Shown: piece by piece, positions 26,204-34,556 of the stretch
How the letters are laid out: each line of letters starts with the position of its first letter
Position numbering within the stretch: the first letter of the stretch is position 1
Origin: Tunturiibacter empetritectus
Lineage (GTDB): Bacteria; Acidobacteriota; Terriglobia; Terriglobales; Acidobacteriaceae
NCBI RefSeq assembly: GCF_014201375.1
Contig: NZ_JACHDZ010000001.1
Location: 310,001-374,000, forward strand
DNA length: 64,000 bases
Direction of reading: 5' to 3'
Made by a program: the position numbers and the translations under genes
The notes under the pieces: generated by a model
The model's database searches: none
Seen by the model: only the letters and a program-made list of their open reading frames with translations
What the model was told of the DNA's origin: nothing

Positions 26204-27028
26204 ATGGCCTGCACGGCTGGAATGCTGCGAGTTTTTTTTCGGCTGCGCGCCGTTACGGTGGCTGCGCTGCTGGCGGCTTCGATGGCCTGGGGTCAGACGG
26301 CGTCCTCTGCAGGATCGCAGACGGTTACAGATGTGCTGCACGAGATGTCGGACCGGGCAGGCGTCATCTTCATGGGGCAGGTGCTGGCGGTGCGTCTTCC
26401 CGGCAGTGCTGGGCCGGCGTCGGGGATCGTCGAGGTTGACTTTCGCGTCGATCAGGCGATTCTTGGGTGCAGAACCGGCGAACCGTATGTTTTGCGGGAG
26501 TGGGGTGGGCTTTGGGCCGGCGGCGGTCAGCGATATCGTGTGGGGCAGCGTTTGTTGATGCTGCTGCATGCACCGAGCGCGGGTGGGATGAGTTCGCCGA
26601 TTGGGGGACTTGATGGAGCGATCCCGATTCGCCAGAGCGCGGTGGCGGGTCCAGTGATGGCGGGTGCCATGGCGGAGCGTGCCATGGCGGAGCGTGCCGT
26701 GGCGGAGCGTGCCGTGGCGGAGCGTGCGGGGGGGCCGCCTTCGTCGCCGTTTGTCGACCTTCGCTGGCTGGGTGCGAAGGTGCGGCGGACGGTCTCTTAT
26801 CGCAGTGAGGCGGTTGGGCACGCGAATACGTTCTCTCAGCCGGGTGCGGCCGAGCGTCAGGCCGGGCAGGTGGTCGCGGCGGGATCGAGCGTGAGTGATG
26901 TGTCGATGGTTCTACCGCTGGGGTACACCAGTGCGGCGGATGCGTCGGTCCCCGCGCCGCAGGCTTCGGTGGATACGGTGCTGGGGCTGTTGAACTCGTG
27001 GCAGAAGGCGCAGCATGTCACGCCCTGA
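26204..27028 (+). CDS. Secreted hypothetical protein with internal minisatellite
   Basis: 274 residues from the ATG at 26204, preceded by a GGAGGGACGGG stretch. A signal peptide (VTVAALLAASMAWGQ) is followed by a domain that begins VTDVLHEMSDRAGVIFMGQV and includes VEVDFRVDQAILG and YRVGQRLLMLLHAP, a pattern resembling acidobacterial secreted proteins found beside matrixin-like genes. A stretch of MAERA/VAERA repeats (about residues 154-175) is encoded by a 15-bp minisatellite. The function is unknown. It overlaps the next secreted protein by 14 bp, so the two are probably made together. Confidence 0.7.
   Translation: MACTAGMLRVFFRLRAVTVAALLAASMAWGQTASSAGSQTVTDVLHEMSDRAGVIFMGQVLAVRLPGSAGPASGIVEVDFRVDQAILGCRTGEPYVLREWGGLWAGGGQRYRVGQRLLMLLHAPSAGGMSSPIGGLDGAIPIRQSAVAGPVMAGAMAERAMAERAVAERAVAERAGGPPSSPFVDLRWLGAKVRRTVSYRSEAVGHANTFSQPGAAERQAGQVVAAGSSVSDVSMVLPLGYTSAADASVPAPQASVDTVLGLLNSWQKAQHVTP
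26666..26725 (+). repeat. 15-bp minisatellite, four copies, in a coding region
   Basis: Four direct copies of GCC(A/G)TGGCGGAGCGT encode AMAER/AVAER repeats. The period is a multiple of three, so copy number can change without breaking the frame. Confidence 0.9.
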
Positions 27029-29957
27029 CGCCAGCTCACGAACTCGATCCGGGATTCGACTGCAAGCGCTTTGCACACTGGCGATCTTCTGGTTCGCGAG
27101 CGCGGCGACGGTTTGGGCCGGAGGGCCGCGCTGGGTGACTGGGCCGCCGTACTTTACGACGTCTGGGGTTCCTGTGGTCTGGTATACGAAGCAGCCGCTT
27201 TATTTCACGGATCCCGGCGATCTGAGCTCGAGCGTGAACCATGCGGCTGCGGATGCTCTTGTGGCTGCTGCGGCGTCGGTGTGGAATGTTCCGACCGCGA
27301 GTCTGGTGCTGGCGCAGGGCGGTGCTCTGGAGGAGCATGTGAGCGGAGCCAATGCTTTTCTTGGGGCGAATGGGCCGATCTTTCCGGCGGATGTCGAGAG
27401 CAGCAACTACCTGGCCAAGCAGATTGCCGTGATCTACGACAGTGATGGTTCGATCACGGATCTGTTGCTGGGCAGTGGAGCGAGCGACCCTTCGGGATGT
27501 CGGCAGAATGGAGTGACCGAGAGCGTCGATTCGATTGTGCCGGCTGGATTCATTCAGCACGCGGTTCTCATCCTCAATGGTCGGTGCACCGGGCCTGCTC
27601 CTCAGATGCAGATGCAGATGCAGTATCAGTTGATGCGGGCGTTTGGCCGCGTGCTTGGACTGGGTTGGTCACAAACCAACGACAACGTCTTTACCGACAG
27701 CCCGCAACCTACTGCCAACCAGGCGCTGTACTGGCCGGTGATGCATCCGATCGATATCATCTGCGGCCCATACACCTACCAGTGCATGCCGCAGCCGTTT
27801 ACCTTGCGGCCGGATGATCTGTCGGCGCTGGCGGAACTTTACTTTATTCCTCAAGGGACGGCGGGTCCGGGGAAGATGGACAGCTTGCTGAATGCGAATG
27901 AGCTTAACGGTCATCAGAACTTTCCCGGCGTGGAGGGGATGCAGGGGGTGAACGTAGTCGTACGTCGATGGGCGCAGTTCACGCTGCCGGCGCAGATTGA
28001 AGACTGGTATGTTGCTTCCGGTGTCTCGGGTTCGCTGTACCGTCAATCGAATGGCAATCCAGTGACGGGCACGGATTCGTCCATGGCAGGGAGTCAGGGG
28101 ACCCAGGATGCCTGGTACCAGGGGTATACCTTGATTCAACGAGTACCGATGCTTCCCGGCACCTGGCAGTTTCTGATTCTCGAGACCGAACCTGTAAATC
28201 CGCTGTATACGGGGCAATACGCGGTGGGACCTTATATCGCCAATACCGTGGCACCCTCTGGCTCGGACCCGGTGCTGACCGAAGGAATCTACGGCAGCTA
28301 CGCCCAAGCGTATTTGGATTGGGCGACCGACAATCCGATGACCGCCTGCAACTCTGGCGCGGACGGAACGGAAGCTGCTCCTACGGCAGTGCCGGCGCAG
28401 GGATGGTGGCAGGATCAGCTTTGCGGGTATGGGCACTCTGCCTGGTCTTCGCTCTCGGTCAAAGCCCATCGCTCGTTGACCATTGAGGTTACGGCGGAGG
28501 ATGAGCAAGGGTTCGCGAGCAGCGTAAAGGCGATGCCGGTGATTGGCGTGTGGAACGCGACCGATGCGCTGGGCTCTTTACCTGGGATTGCCGGTACGGG
28601 CGAGGCCTTCAACGGCGAGAGTAACGGCATGACCACGCTGACCACCTCCTTTACGCAACCGGATCAGTTACGAATAGCGATCGCCGATCAGCGCGGAGAC
28701 GGACGACCTGACTTTAACTATAGAGCTCGCGTGCTCTATGCAGATTCGTTGAGCCCCGCTATGGTGAGCGCGGCGGGAGGGACGGTCACGATCAATGGGA
28801 TGGGCTTTCGCACTGGGAATACAGTCACGGTGAATGGGGTTGCTGCCACGGTTTCGAGCTGGACTGCGAACACGATTGTGGCTCTGGTGCCTTCGATTCA
28901 TGCGCTGGGTTCGACGACCGCGCTGGTGGCCGATGTTGTGGTGACGGATCTGTCTACGGGGGGGACGACGGTGATGACGCAGGCGCTGAGCTATGCTGCG
29001 CCGGTGCCCGTGCTCAGCCTGGTGAGTGCGCCGTCGGGGCTGTTGCAGCTTGGGGTGAATGCTGCGACGCCGTTTGCAGTGAAGGTGTTGAACGGAGATG
29101 GGGCGACTCCGGTGGTGGGCGAGGCTGTCACCTTCAGTGCGACGGCGGGCACGGTGCAGTTCGCCGCTTGTGGAGCGGCCAGTTGCACCGTCAACACGGA
29201 CGCGAATGGCATGGCCTCGACGCTGGTGACTCCGTTGAGCACGGGTCCGGTTACACTGCAGGCGGCTGGAGTCGATGGCACGGCGGTTGCTTCGTTTACG
29301 GCGGCGGCGCGCGTCCGAACGGTGACCGCGGTGCAGGCGATGGAGTACATCGCAGCGGGCGCAACCTTTGCATGGACGCCACAGGTCAGCGTAAGCGATA
29401 ACTTTGTCTCGACTGCGGGGGTGGCGGTTGGCTGGCAGACAACTTCGGGAGCGGTCTCGGTGGCGCCGTCCAGCTCTGCGGTGAACTCGCAGGGGATCGC
29501 GCAGACGGTTGCGACGGCTGGCCCTTTGGCGGAGGGTGCCGAGGCAACGCTGTCTGGCTGCGCGTGGACGAACGTCTGTGCTTTGTTTACTACGGAGGGC
29601 GTGGACCTTGCGGACTTGCGTGTGATCGCGGTGAGCGGAGTCAATCAGATTGTGTCGGCGAATGGAACGATCGCACAGGTTGTTCTGCAGGTTACGGACA
29701 CGGCGTCTCATCCTGTTGGGGGCGCGGTGGTTCAGATCTTTGAGACTGTGAACGCGTGGCAACCGGCGTGCCCGAGCCGGGGACGGTGTCCGGTCGCGCC
29801 TGTGCTTGCCTCTTCGCAATCTTCTGCTGTCTCGGACGCGAACGGTTTGTTGACGATTGTTCCGCAGCAGATCCCGGGCATCGCCGAGACGACGAACCTC
29901 GCTGCGGCGACTGGCACACAGGGCTTTCTTTCGCTTGCTTTGCAGAAGCAGCCTTGA
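27015..29957 (+). CDS. Large secreted protein: degenerate matrixin-like N-domain plus IPT/TIG and Ig-like domains
   Basis: 980 residues from the ATG at 27015, overlapping the previous gene. A signal peptide (LCTLAIFWFASAATVWA) is followed by an N-domain shaped like secreted matrixin-type metallopeptidases of Acidobacteria. The zinc-helix position reads MRAFGRVLGLGWSQ in place of HExGHxLGLxHS, so all expected histidines are missing and catalysis is unlikely. An IPT/TIG domain follows at about 575-655 (GGTVTINGMGF, TVTVNGVAA, IVALVPS), then bacterial Ig-like (Big_1) domains (VKVLNGDGATPVVGEAVTFSA, DANGMASTLVTP) to the end. It probably acts at the cell surface as a binding protein; the ligand is unknown. 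Confidence 0.75.
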   Translation: MSRPDASSRTRSGIRLQALCTLAIFWFASAATVWAGGPRWVTGPPYFTTSGVPVVWYTKQPLYFTDPGDLSSSVNHAAADALVAAAASVWNVPTASLVLAQGGALEEHVSGANAFLGANGPIFPADVESSNYLAKQIAVIYDSDGSITDLLLGSGASDPSGCRQNGVTESVDSIVPAGFIQHAVLILNGRCTGPAPQMQMQMQYQLMRAFGRVLGLGWSQTNDNVFTDSPQPTANQALYWPVMHPIDIICGPYTYQCMPQPFTLRPDDLSALAELYFIPQGTAGPGKMDSLLNANELNGHQNFPGVEGMQGVNVVVRRWAQFTLPAQIEDWYVASGVSGSLYRQSNGNPVTGTDSSMAGSQGTQDAWYQGYTLIQRVPMLPGTWQFLILETEPVNPLYTGQYAVGPYIANTVAPSGSDPVLTEGIYGSYAQAYLDWATDNPMTACNSGADGTEAAPTAVPAQGWWQDQLCGYGHSAWSSLSVKAHRSLTIEVTAEDEQGFASSVKAMPVIGVWNATDALGSLPGIAGTGEAFNGESNGMTTLTTSFTQPDQLRIAIADQRGDGRPDFNYRARVLYADSLSPAMVSAAGGTVTINGMGFRTGNTVTVNGVAATVSSWTANTIVALVPSIHALGSTTALVADVVVTDLSTGGTTVMTQALSYAAPVPVLSLVSAPSGLLQLGVNAATPFAVKVLNGDGATPVVGEAVTFSATAGTVQFAACGAASCTVNTDANGMASTLVTPLSTGPVTLQAAGVDGTAVASFTAAARVRTVTAVQAMEYIAAGATFAWTPQVSVSDNFVSTAGVAVGWQTTSGAVSVAPSSSAVNSQGIAQTVATAGPLAEGAEATLSGCAWTNVCALFTTEGVDLADLRVIAVSGVNQIVSANGTIAQVVLQVTDTASHPVGGAVVQIFETVNAWQPACPSRGRCPVAPVLASSQSSAVSDANGLLTIVPQQIPGIAETTNLAAATGTQGFLSLALQKQP

Positions 29958-30087
29958 TCTTCCTTCGCCCGCTTTTCTGTAACTCCTTTGGGAGAAGACC
30001 GTCGAATAAAGCAGGAAAACTCCGGCAAAGCCGAACGGCTCAATTCGGCATCAGATAAGGTACATATCACACCGAGGAGCTTGAACG

Positions 30088-31467
30088 ATGGCGGTATCAG
30101 CGGCAACAGGAAGCGGACCTGCACGAAAGCGAGTCGTGATTGTGGGTGGAGGCTTTGGCGGGGTCAATGCGGTGACGGCTCTGGGCAAACTTCCGGTCGA
30201 CGTCACTCTGGTGGACCGCAGAAACTATCATCTGTTTCAGCCTCTGCTTTACCAGGTGGCGCTGGCGGTGCTCTCTCCGGCCGACATTGCGCAGCCAATC
30301 CGTTCGCTGGTGCGGGATCATCCGAATGTCGATGTGCTGATGGATGAGGCTGTCAGCTTTGATCTGACGCAACAGCGTGTTCGTCTGAAGACCGGCGTGC
30401 AGCTTGAGTATGACTATCTGATTCTTGCAACGGGCTCGACACACTCTTATTTCGGCAGAGACGACTGGTCCAAGCTTGCGCCTGGACTGAAGACGGTCGA
30501 GGACGCGACCGAGATTCGGCGGCGGGTGCTGCTGGCCTTTGAGCTGGCGGAGCGGCAGATGATGGAGAAGGGAACGCATCCAGCTCTGAACTTCGTGATC
30601 ATTGGCGGCGGCCCGACTGGGGTGGAGCTTGCCGGCGCTATCAGCGACATTGCGCAGCTTTACATGACGCGGGATTTTCGTCATATCGATCCTTCGATGG
30701 CGCAGGTTCTTATTCTTGAGGGCGGACCGCATATTCTTACGGCCTATCCGGAAGATCTACAGCAGAAGGCTCTCGAGCAGCTCGCCGAGCTGAAGGTGAA
30801 GGTGCGCACAGGCGCTCATGTCAGCGATGTGCAGCCCGGCTATGTGATGGTTGGCGAAGAACGCATCGACGCGGTGGTGACGCTGTGGGCGGCGGGCGTG
30901 CAGGCCTCGCCGCTGGGCAAGATGCTGGGCGTTGAGACCGACAAGCGCGGTGCGGTGTTTGTGGATGGGCATCTGAATCCGCCGGAGCATCCGGAGATCT
31001 TTATCTGCGGCGATCTGGCTCACTTCGAGCAGGACGGCAAGCAGGTGCCCGGTGTGGCGCAGCCCGCGATGCAGATGGGCCGTTATGCCGCCAAGCGTAT
31101 CGGCAGGCTGGTGGCCGCAGACCTTGGCAGCGATGGAAGCGGCAGGGACGAGCAGTTTCGCTACTTCGATAAAGGGGACATGGCTACGATCGGGCGCAAG
31201 GCGGCGGTGGCCGATATCAAATGGCCGTTCAAGGGCCATTGGAGCGGTTTTCCGGCGTGGATGACTTGGCTGGTGGTTCACATCTTTTTTCTCATCGGCT
31301 TTCGCAATCGGCTTAGCGTCTTCAGGCAGTGGGCGTGGACGTATCTGACCTTCAGCGATGGTGCGCGGCTGATCACCGGTTCGCAGGAACTGCCGGGGTG
31401 GAACTCGCAGGAGGACCTGGTTGGGGCTATGACGAAGCCGCTGGATATGAACTCGCCTAAGACCTGA
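30088..31467 (+). CDS. ndh: Type II NADH:quinone oxidoreductase
   Basis: 459 residues. The FAD dinucleotide motif VVIVGGGFGGVNA (about residue 16) is followed by NYHLFQPLLYQVALAVL, typical of NDH-2. The NADH-binding motif is FVIIGGGPTGVELAGA (about 170), followed by VTLWAAGVQASPL, FICGDLAH and GVAQPAMQMGRYAA. The C-terminus carries the amphipathic or hydrophobic membrane-attachment region (WSGFPAWMTWLVVHIFFLIGF). It transfers electrons from NADH to membrane quinone without pumping protons. It stands alone and ends at a strong terminator. Confidence 0.92.
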   Translation: MAVSAATGSGPARKRVVIVGGGFGGVNAVTALGKLPVDVTLVDRRNYHLFQPLLYQVALAVLSPADIAQPIRSLVRDHPNVDVLMDEAVSFDLTQQRVRLKTGVQLEYDYLILATGSTHSYFGRDDWSKLAPGLKTVEDATEIRRRVLLAFELAERQMMEKGTHPALNFVIIGGGPTGVELAGAISDIAQLYMTRDFRHIDPSMAQVLILEGGPHILTAYPEDLQQKALEQLAELKVKVRTGAHVSDVQPGYVMVGEERIDAVVTLWAAGVQASPLGKMLGVETDKRGAVFVDGHLNPPEHPEIFICGDLAHFEQDGKQVPGVAQPAMQMGRYAAKRIGRLVAADLGSDGSGRDEQFRYFDKGDMATIGRKAAVADIKWPFKGHWSGFPAWMTWLVVHIFFLIGFRNRLSVFRQWAWTYLTFSDGARLITGSQELPGWNSQEDLVGAMTKPLDMNSPKT

Positions 31468-31484
31468 GCGGGCAGCGGAAATGG

Positions 31485-31512
31485 AAAGAGCCGCGCGGTG
31501 GCGGCTCTTTTT
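31485..31512. terminator. Bidirectional intrinsic terminator between ndh and the aldo/keto reductase
   Basis: A perfect 10-bp stem, AAAGAGCCGC (31485-31494) with GCGGCTCTTT (31501-31510), and a 6-base loop. It is flanked by T residues on one side and A residues on the other, so it can terminate both convergent genes. Confidence 0.88.
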
Positions 31513-31533
31513 CGGTAAGGGTGGAGTTCGTTG

Positions 31534-32403
31534 TTATTTTGCGGAGTCTTCGATCTCTTTCCACTCGGCCGCAGACAGCTTTACCTCGGCCCCGGCTACG
31601 TTCTCTTCTAGATGCTGGACCGAAGTCGTGCCTGGGATGGGTAGCATAACCGGGGAGCGGTGGAGCAGCCATGCGAGGGAGAGCTGAGAGACGGTTGCGT
31701 TGTGTCGCTTTGCGGCGGCGTCGAGCTTGCCGCCGGGCTGAGCGAGTTTGCCCGCCGCCACGGGGAACCAGGGGATGAAGGCGAGCTTGTGTTTGATGCA
31801 GTATTCAACGACGTCTTCGTGCTGACGATCGCCAATGTTGTACTGATTCTGCACGCTGACGATCTCGACGACCTTGCGGGCCTGGTCGATCTCGTGAGGC
31901 TTTACCTCGCTCAGTCCGATGTGGCGGATCTTGCCCTGCTCCTGGAGTTTTTTGATTGCGCCGAGGGACTCTTCGACAGGCACCTTTGGGTCGATGCGGT
32001 GCAGTTGCCAAAGGTCGATGCGGTCGACTTTCAACCTGCGCAGGCTCATTTCAACCTGCTGAGTCAGATACTCGGGACGTCCTACCGGCAGCCATTTGTT
32101 AGGTCCTTGCCTAGTCAAGCCGCCTTTGGTTGCGATGACGACGCCCTTCGCGTAGGGAGACAGGACTTCTCCGATAAGCTGCTCGCTCACGTCAGGGCCA
32201 TAGGCATCTGCGGTGTCGATGAAGTTGATGCCGAGCTCGACGACGTGTCGCAGGACTTTTTTTGCGCCTTCGATATCTTTTGGCGCGCCCCAGATTCCGT
32301 CGCCGGTGATCCGCATCGCGCCGTATCCCATGCGGTTGACCAGGAGGTCTCCGCCGATCGAAAATGTTCCGCTTGCTTTCGCGTTTACCGTTGAAGTAGC
32401 CAT
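31534..32403 (-). CDS. Aldo/keto reductase
   Basis: 289 residues, a TIM-barrel NADPH-dependent oxidoreductase. The catalytic tetrad is visible: Asp in FIDTADAYGPDV, the Tyr of DAYG, Lys in VVIATKGGLTR and His in IDLWQLHRIDP. Cofactor loops SLAWLLHRS and PIPGTTSVQHLEENV are present. It reduces aldehydes or ketones in the cytosol; the substrate is unknown. It lies 3 bp downstream of the metallo-hydrolase gene on the same strand, so the two form an operon. Confidence 0.9.
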   Translation of the reverse strand: MATSTVNAKASGTFSIGGDLLVNRMGYGAMRITGDGIWGAPKDIEGAKKVLRHVVELGINFIDTADAYGPDVSEQLIGEVLSPYAKGVVIATKGGLTRQGPNKWLPVGRPEYLTQQVEMSLRRLKVDRIDLWQLHRIDPKVPVEESLGAIKKLQEQGKIRHIGLSEVKPHEIDQARKVVEIVSVQNQYNIGDRQHEDVVEYCIKHKLAFIPWFPVAAGKLAQPGGKLDAAAKRHNATVSQLSLAWLLHRSPVMLPIPGTTSVQHLEENVAGAEVKLSAAEWKEIEDSAK

Positions 32404-32406
32404 ACC

Positions 32407-33324
32407 CTATCGGATGCTGGCTGCAGGGCAAAGGTGCATGGTCTCGCCCTCTACGAGAATTTTTATTTTTCCTTTAATGCCCAGTCGTTCGGCTTCTGCT
32501 TCGAGCCTTTGTAGAGGCTCTTCCATTGGCTCTCGGCCCAGACGGAAGGTGCCGTAGTGCATCGGCACCATTTGCTGTGCACCCAGTTCAACGAAGCCGC
32601 GTACGGCCTCCTCTGGGCTCGTGTGAACCGAGCGGTATGTGTCGGGAAAGTAGGCGCCGATGGGAAGGAGGGCGACTTCGGGTTTAAGTTTTGCGCCGAT
32701 CTCGCTGAATCCATCGAAGTAGGCGGTGTCGCCGGAGTGATAGACGGACTGGTCGCCGCCTTCGACGACGTATCCGCCGTAGCCGCGGTGGGTGTCGCGA
32801 AACATCCTCGCTCCCCAGTGTTTGCAGGGAGTCATCGTTACTTTGAGGCCTTGCACCTCGATCTGCTCCCACCATGCCAGACCGTGGATTCTGGAGAAGC
32901 CTAGTCGTTCGACGAGATCCTCCACGCCGCGGGGCACTACGACCTCTGGGGTCTGGCCAGTCAGCCTGCGCGTTGCGCGAATGACGCGGCGGAGGGATGC
33001 CATATCGAGATGGTCCATGTGCGCGTGCGTGAGAAGGACGATGTCGATGGGGGGCAGCTCCTCGACCATGACGCCGGGATGCCGCTGCCGGCGGAGTACG
33101 ATCAGGCGCTTTGAAAATACGGGATCAACGAGCAGCTTTCGTCCGTGAACCTGCAGGAGAAAGGAGGAGTGCCCGATAAAGGTGACTCCGAGCTCGTCTG
33201 GGTTTACCAACTGAACTGGCCGGGGTGTCCCGGTCATCGGCTGTTCGTGGCTCTCGCGCACTAGTCGCCAAAGCTGCTCCATCTTTCTTACCGCAAACGG
33301 GCGGCCTCGCCATGTTCTATGCAT
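32407..33324 (-). CDS. MBL-fold metallo-hydrolase (UlaG/NAPE-PLD-like)
   Basis: 305 residues. Motifs are VTFIGHSSFLLQVHGRKLLVDPVF at the N-terminal core, the metal-binding THAHMDHLD, CKHWGARM, the bridging Asp in VYHSGDTAYFDGF and a final metal His in VPMHYGTF. This combination fits the NAPE-PLD/UlaG-like branch of the metallo-beta-lactamase fold, whose members hydrolyse phosphodiesters or lactones. Both the ATG at 33324 and the one at 33282 are possible starts. It is the first gene of a two-gene unit with the aldo/keto reductase. Confidence 0.87.
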   Translation of the reverse strand: MHRTWRGRPFAVRKMEQLWRLVRESHEQPMTGTPRPVQLVNPDELGVTFIGHSSFLLQVHGRKLLVDPVFSKRLIVLRRQRHPGVMVEELPPIDIVLLTHAHMDHLDMASLRRVIRATRRLTGQTPEVVVPRGVEDLVERLGFSRIHGLAWWEQIEVQGLKVTMTPCKHWGARMFRDTHRGYGGYVVEGGDQSVYHSGDTAYFDGFSEIGAKLKPEVALLPIGAYFPDTYRSVHTSPEEAVRGFVELGAQQMVPMHYGTFRLGREPMEEPLQRLEAEAERLGIKGKIKILVEGETMHLCPAASIR

Positions 33325-33449
33325 TCATCTCACCAATAATTGGATGCTCGATCGTGATGTTATGCACTATAAGCCGGTGGAAAACAAGGTTTCTGCGGCT
33401 ACCTCTTCGGGGAGGCAAGGCATCTACCTTGCCAGAACGCCCGCTGTAA

Positions 33450-34544
33450 ATGACTCGTTATGTTTACCCAACGAGCCAACCAGGGCGAGGGAGCACCGCT
33501 ATTCCTTCCGAGGGACCCACATTCGATCCGGCTCACGGCACTCGCGTAGAGCGGCGCATCTGGGACCTTGTGTCGCGTTCTCCGCTCCACTCCCTGTGGA
33601 ATCTTGAGGGGATTCCGATCAAGGTAGTCGCGAAGCATACCTGGAGCGCTTTCTTTGACGATAATCTCGTCGGACGGGCTGCGGAGCTAGGTTTCTACTT
33701 TATCTTCGCGCTCTTTCCCAGTCTAGTTACCGCGACGGCGCTGCTCGGGCTCGCTGCGCGGTCGGCTTCGCATATCTACTACTCTCTGCTGGGGTATCTT
33801 TCGATCGTTCTGCCACACGATGCGATGGGAATGGTGCTCGATACCTTCAACCAGACGACGGCCGCTACGACCAGCGGGAAGCTCACCTTTGGCCTGGTTG
33901 CGGCGATATGGAGCGCATCTGTTGGGTTCTCCGCAATTCAGGATTCGCTGAATGTTGTTTATCGGGTCAAAGAGACTCGATCGTATTTTGCCGCAAGATT
34001 CTCTGCGATTGGCGTGACCATTCTGCTGATGGGGCTGGTTACGCTGATGCTGGCCTCGCTGCTGGGTGCGGACTTCTTCGCCCGGCTCGCCCATTTGCAT
34101 ATCTACGATCATTTTGTGGCATCGCTCACGGCGGTTACGGTGCGCGGGCTTGGCTGGCTGCTGGCCTCGGTTCTGTTGTCGCTCTTCTTTGCGGTCATCT
34201 ACTACTTCGCGCCGGATGTGAAACGGAGCCAGTGGCATTGGCTTACTCCTGGTGCGGCCATCGGTATCGTAGGGTGGGTACTGGCTTCGATTGGTCTACG
34301 ACTGTATGTTCATCTTTTCAATAACTATTCGGTGACCTACGGCTCGCTCGGCGCGGTGATTATTCTGCTTACGTGGTTTTACCTCACGGGCCTGATGTTG
34401 CTGCTGGGGGCTGAGATCAACAGCGAAATAGAAGCCGCCGCCGCCGCGAAGCGCTTGCTCGTGCTGGAGCAAAACGATCTCGCGGCGGCGACGGCTTCTG
34501 CGATGCATGTGCCGGATTCAAGTGCTCCGAAGCCTGCAGCTTGA
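33450..34544 (+). CDS. YihY/BrkB family inner-membrane protein
   Basis: 364 residues with six hydrophobic helices. Hallmarks are a cytosolic N-terminal segment, AELGFYFIFALFPSLVTATALL, the repeated small-residue helices, WSASVGFSAIQDSLNVVYRVKETRSYF, YYFAPDVKRSQWHWLTPGA and YGSLGAVIILLTWFYLTGLMLLLGAEIN, all matching YihY (formerly called ribonuclease BN). The function is not established for the family. The Ala-rich C-terminal tail is cytosolic. Confidence 0.92.
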   Translation: MTRYVYPTSQPGRGSTAIPSEGPTFDPAHGTRVERRIWDLVSRSPLHSLWNLEGIPIKVVAKHTWSAFFDDNLVGRAAELGFYFIFALFPSLVTATALLGLAARSASHIYYSLLGYLSIVLPHDAMGMVLDTFNQTTAATTSGKLTFGLVAAIWSASVGFSAIQDSLNVVYRVKETRSYFAARFSAIGVTILLMGLVTLMLASLLGADFFARLAHLHIYDHFVASLTAVTVRGLGWLLASVLLSLFFAVIYYFAPDVKRSQWHWLTPGAAIGIVGWVLASIGLRLYVHLFNNYSVTYGSLGAVIILLTWFYLTGLMLLLGAEINSEIEAAAAAKRLLVLEQNDLAAATASAMHVPDSSAPKPAA

Positions 34545-34556
34545 TGCAAGCGAACC

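Noticed and set aside
28668..29819. 383-codon open frame on the minus strand
   Set aside because: It is antisense to the large secreted protein; extreme Arg/His content shows it is a shadow of GC-rich codons.
32192..32431. Arg-rich frame at the aldo/keto reductase start
   Set aside because: It overlaps the reductase N-terminus in another frame and has no features of its own.
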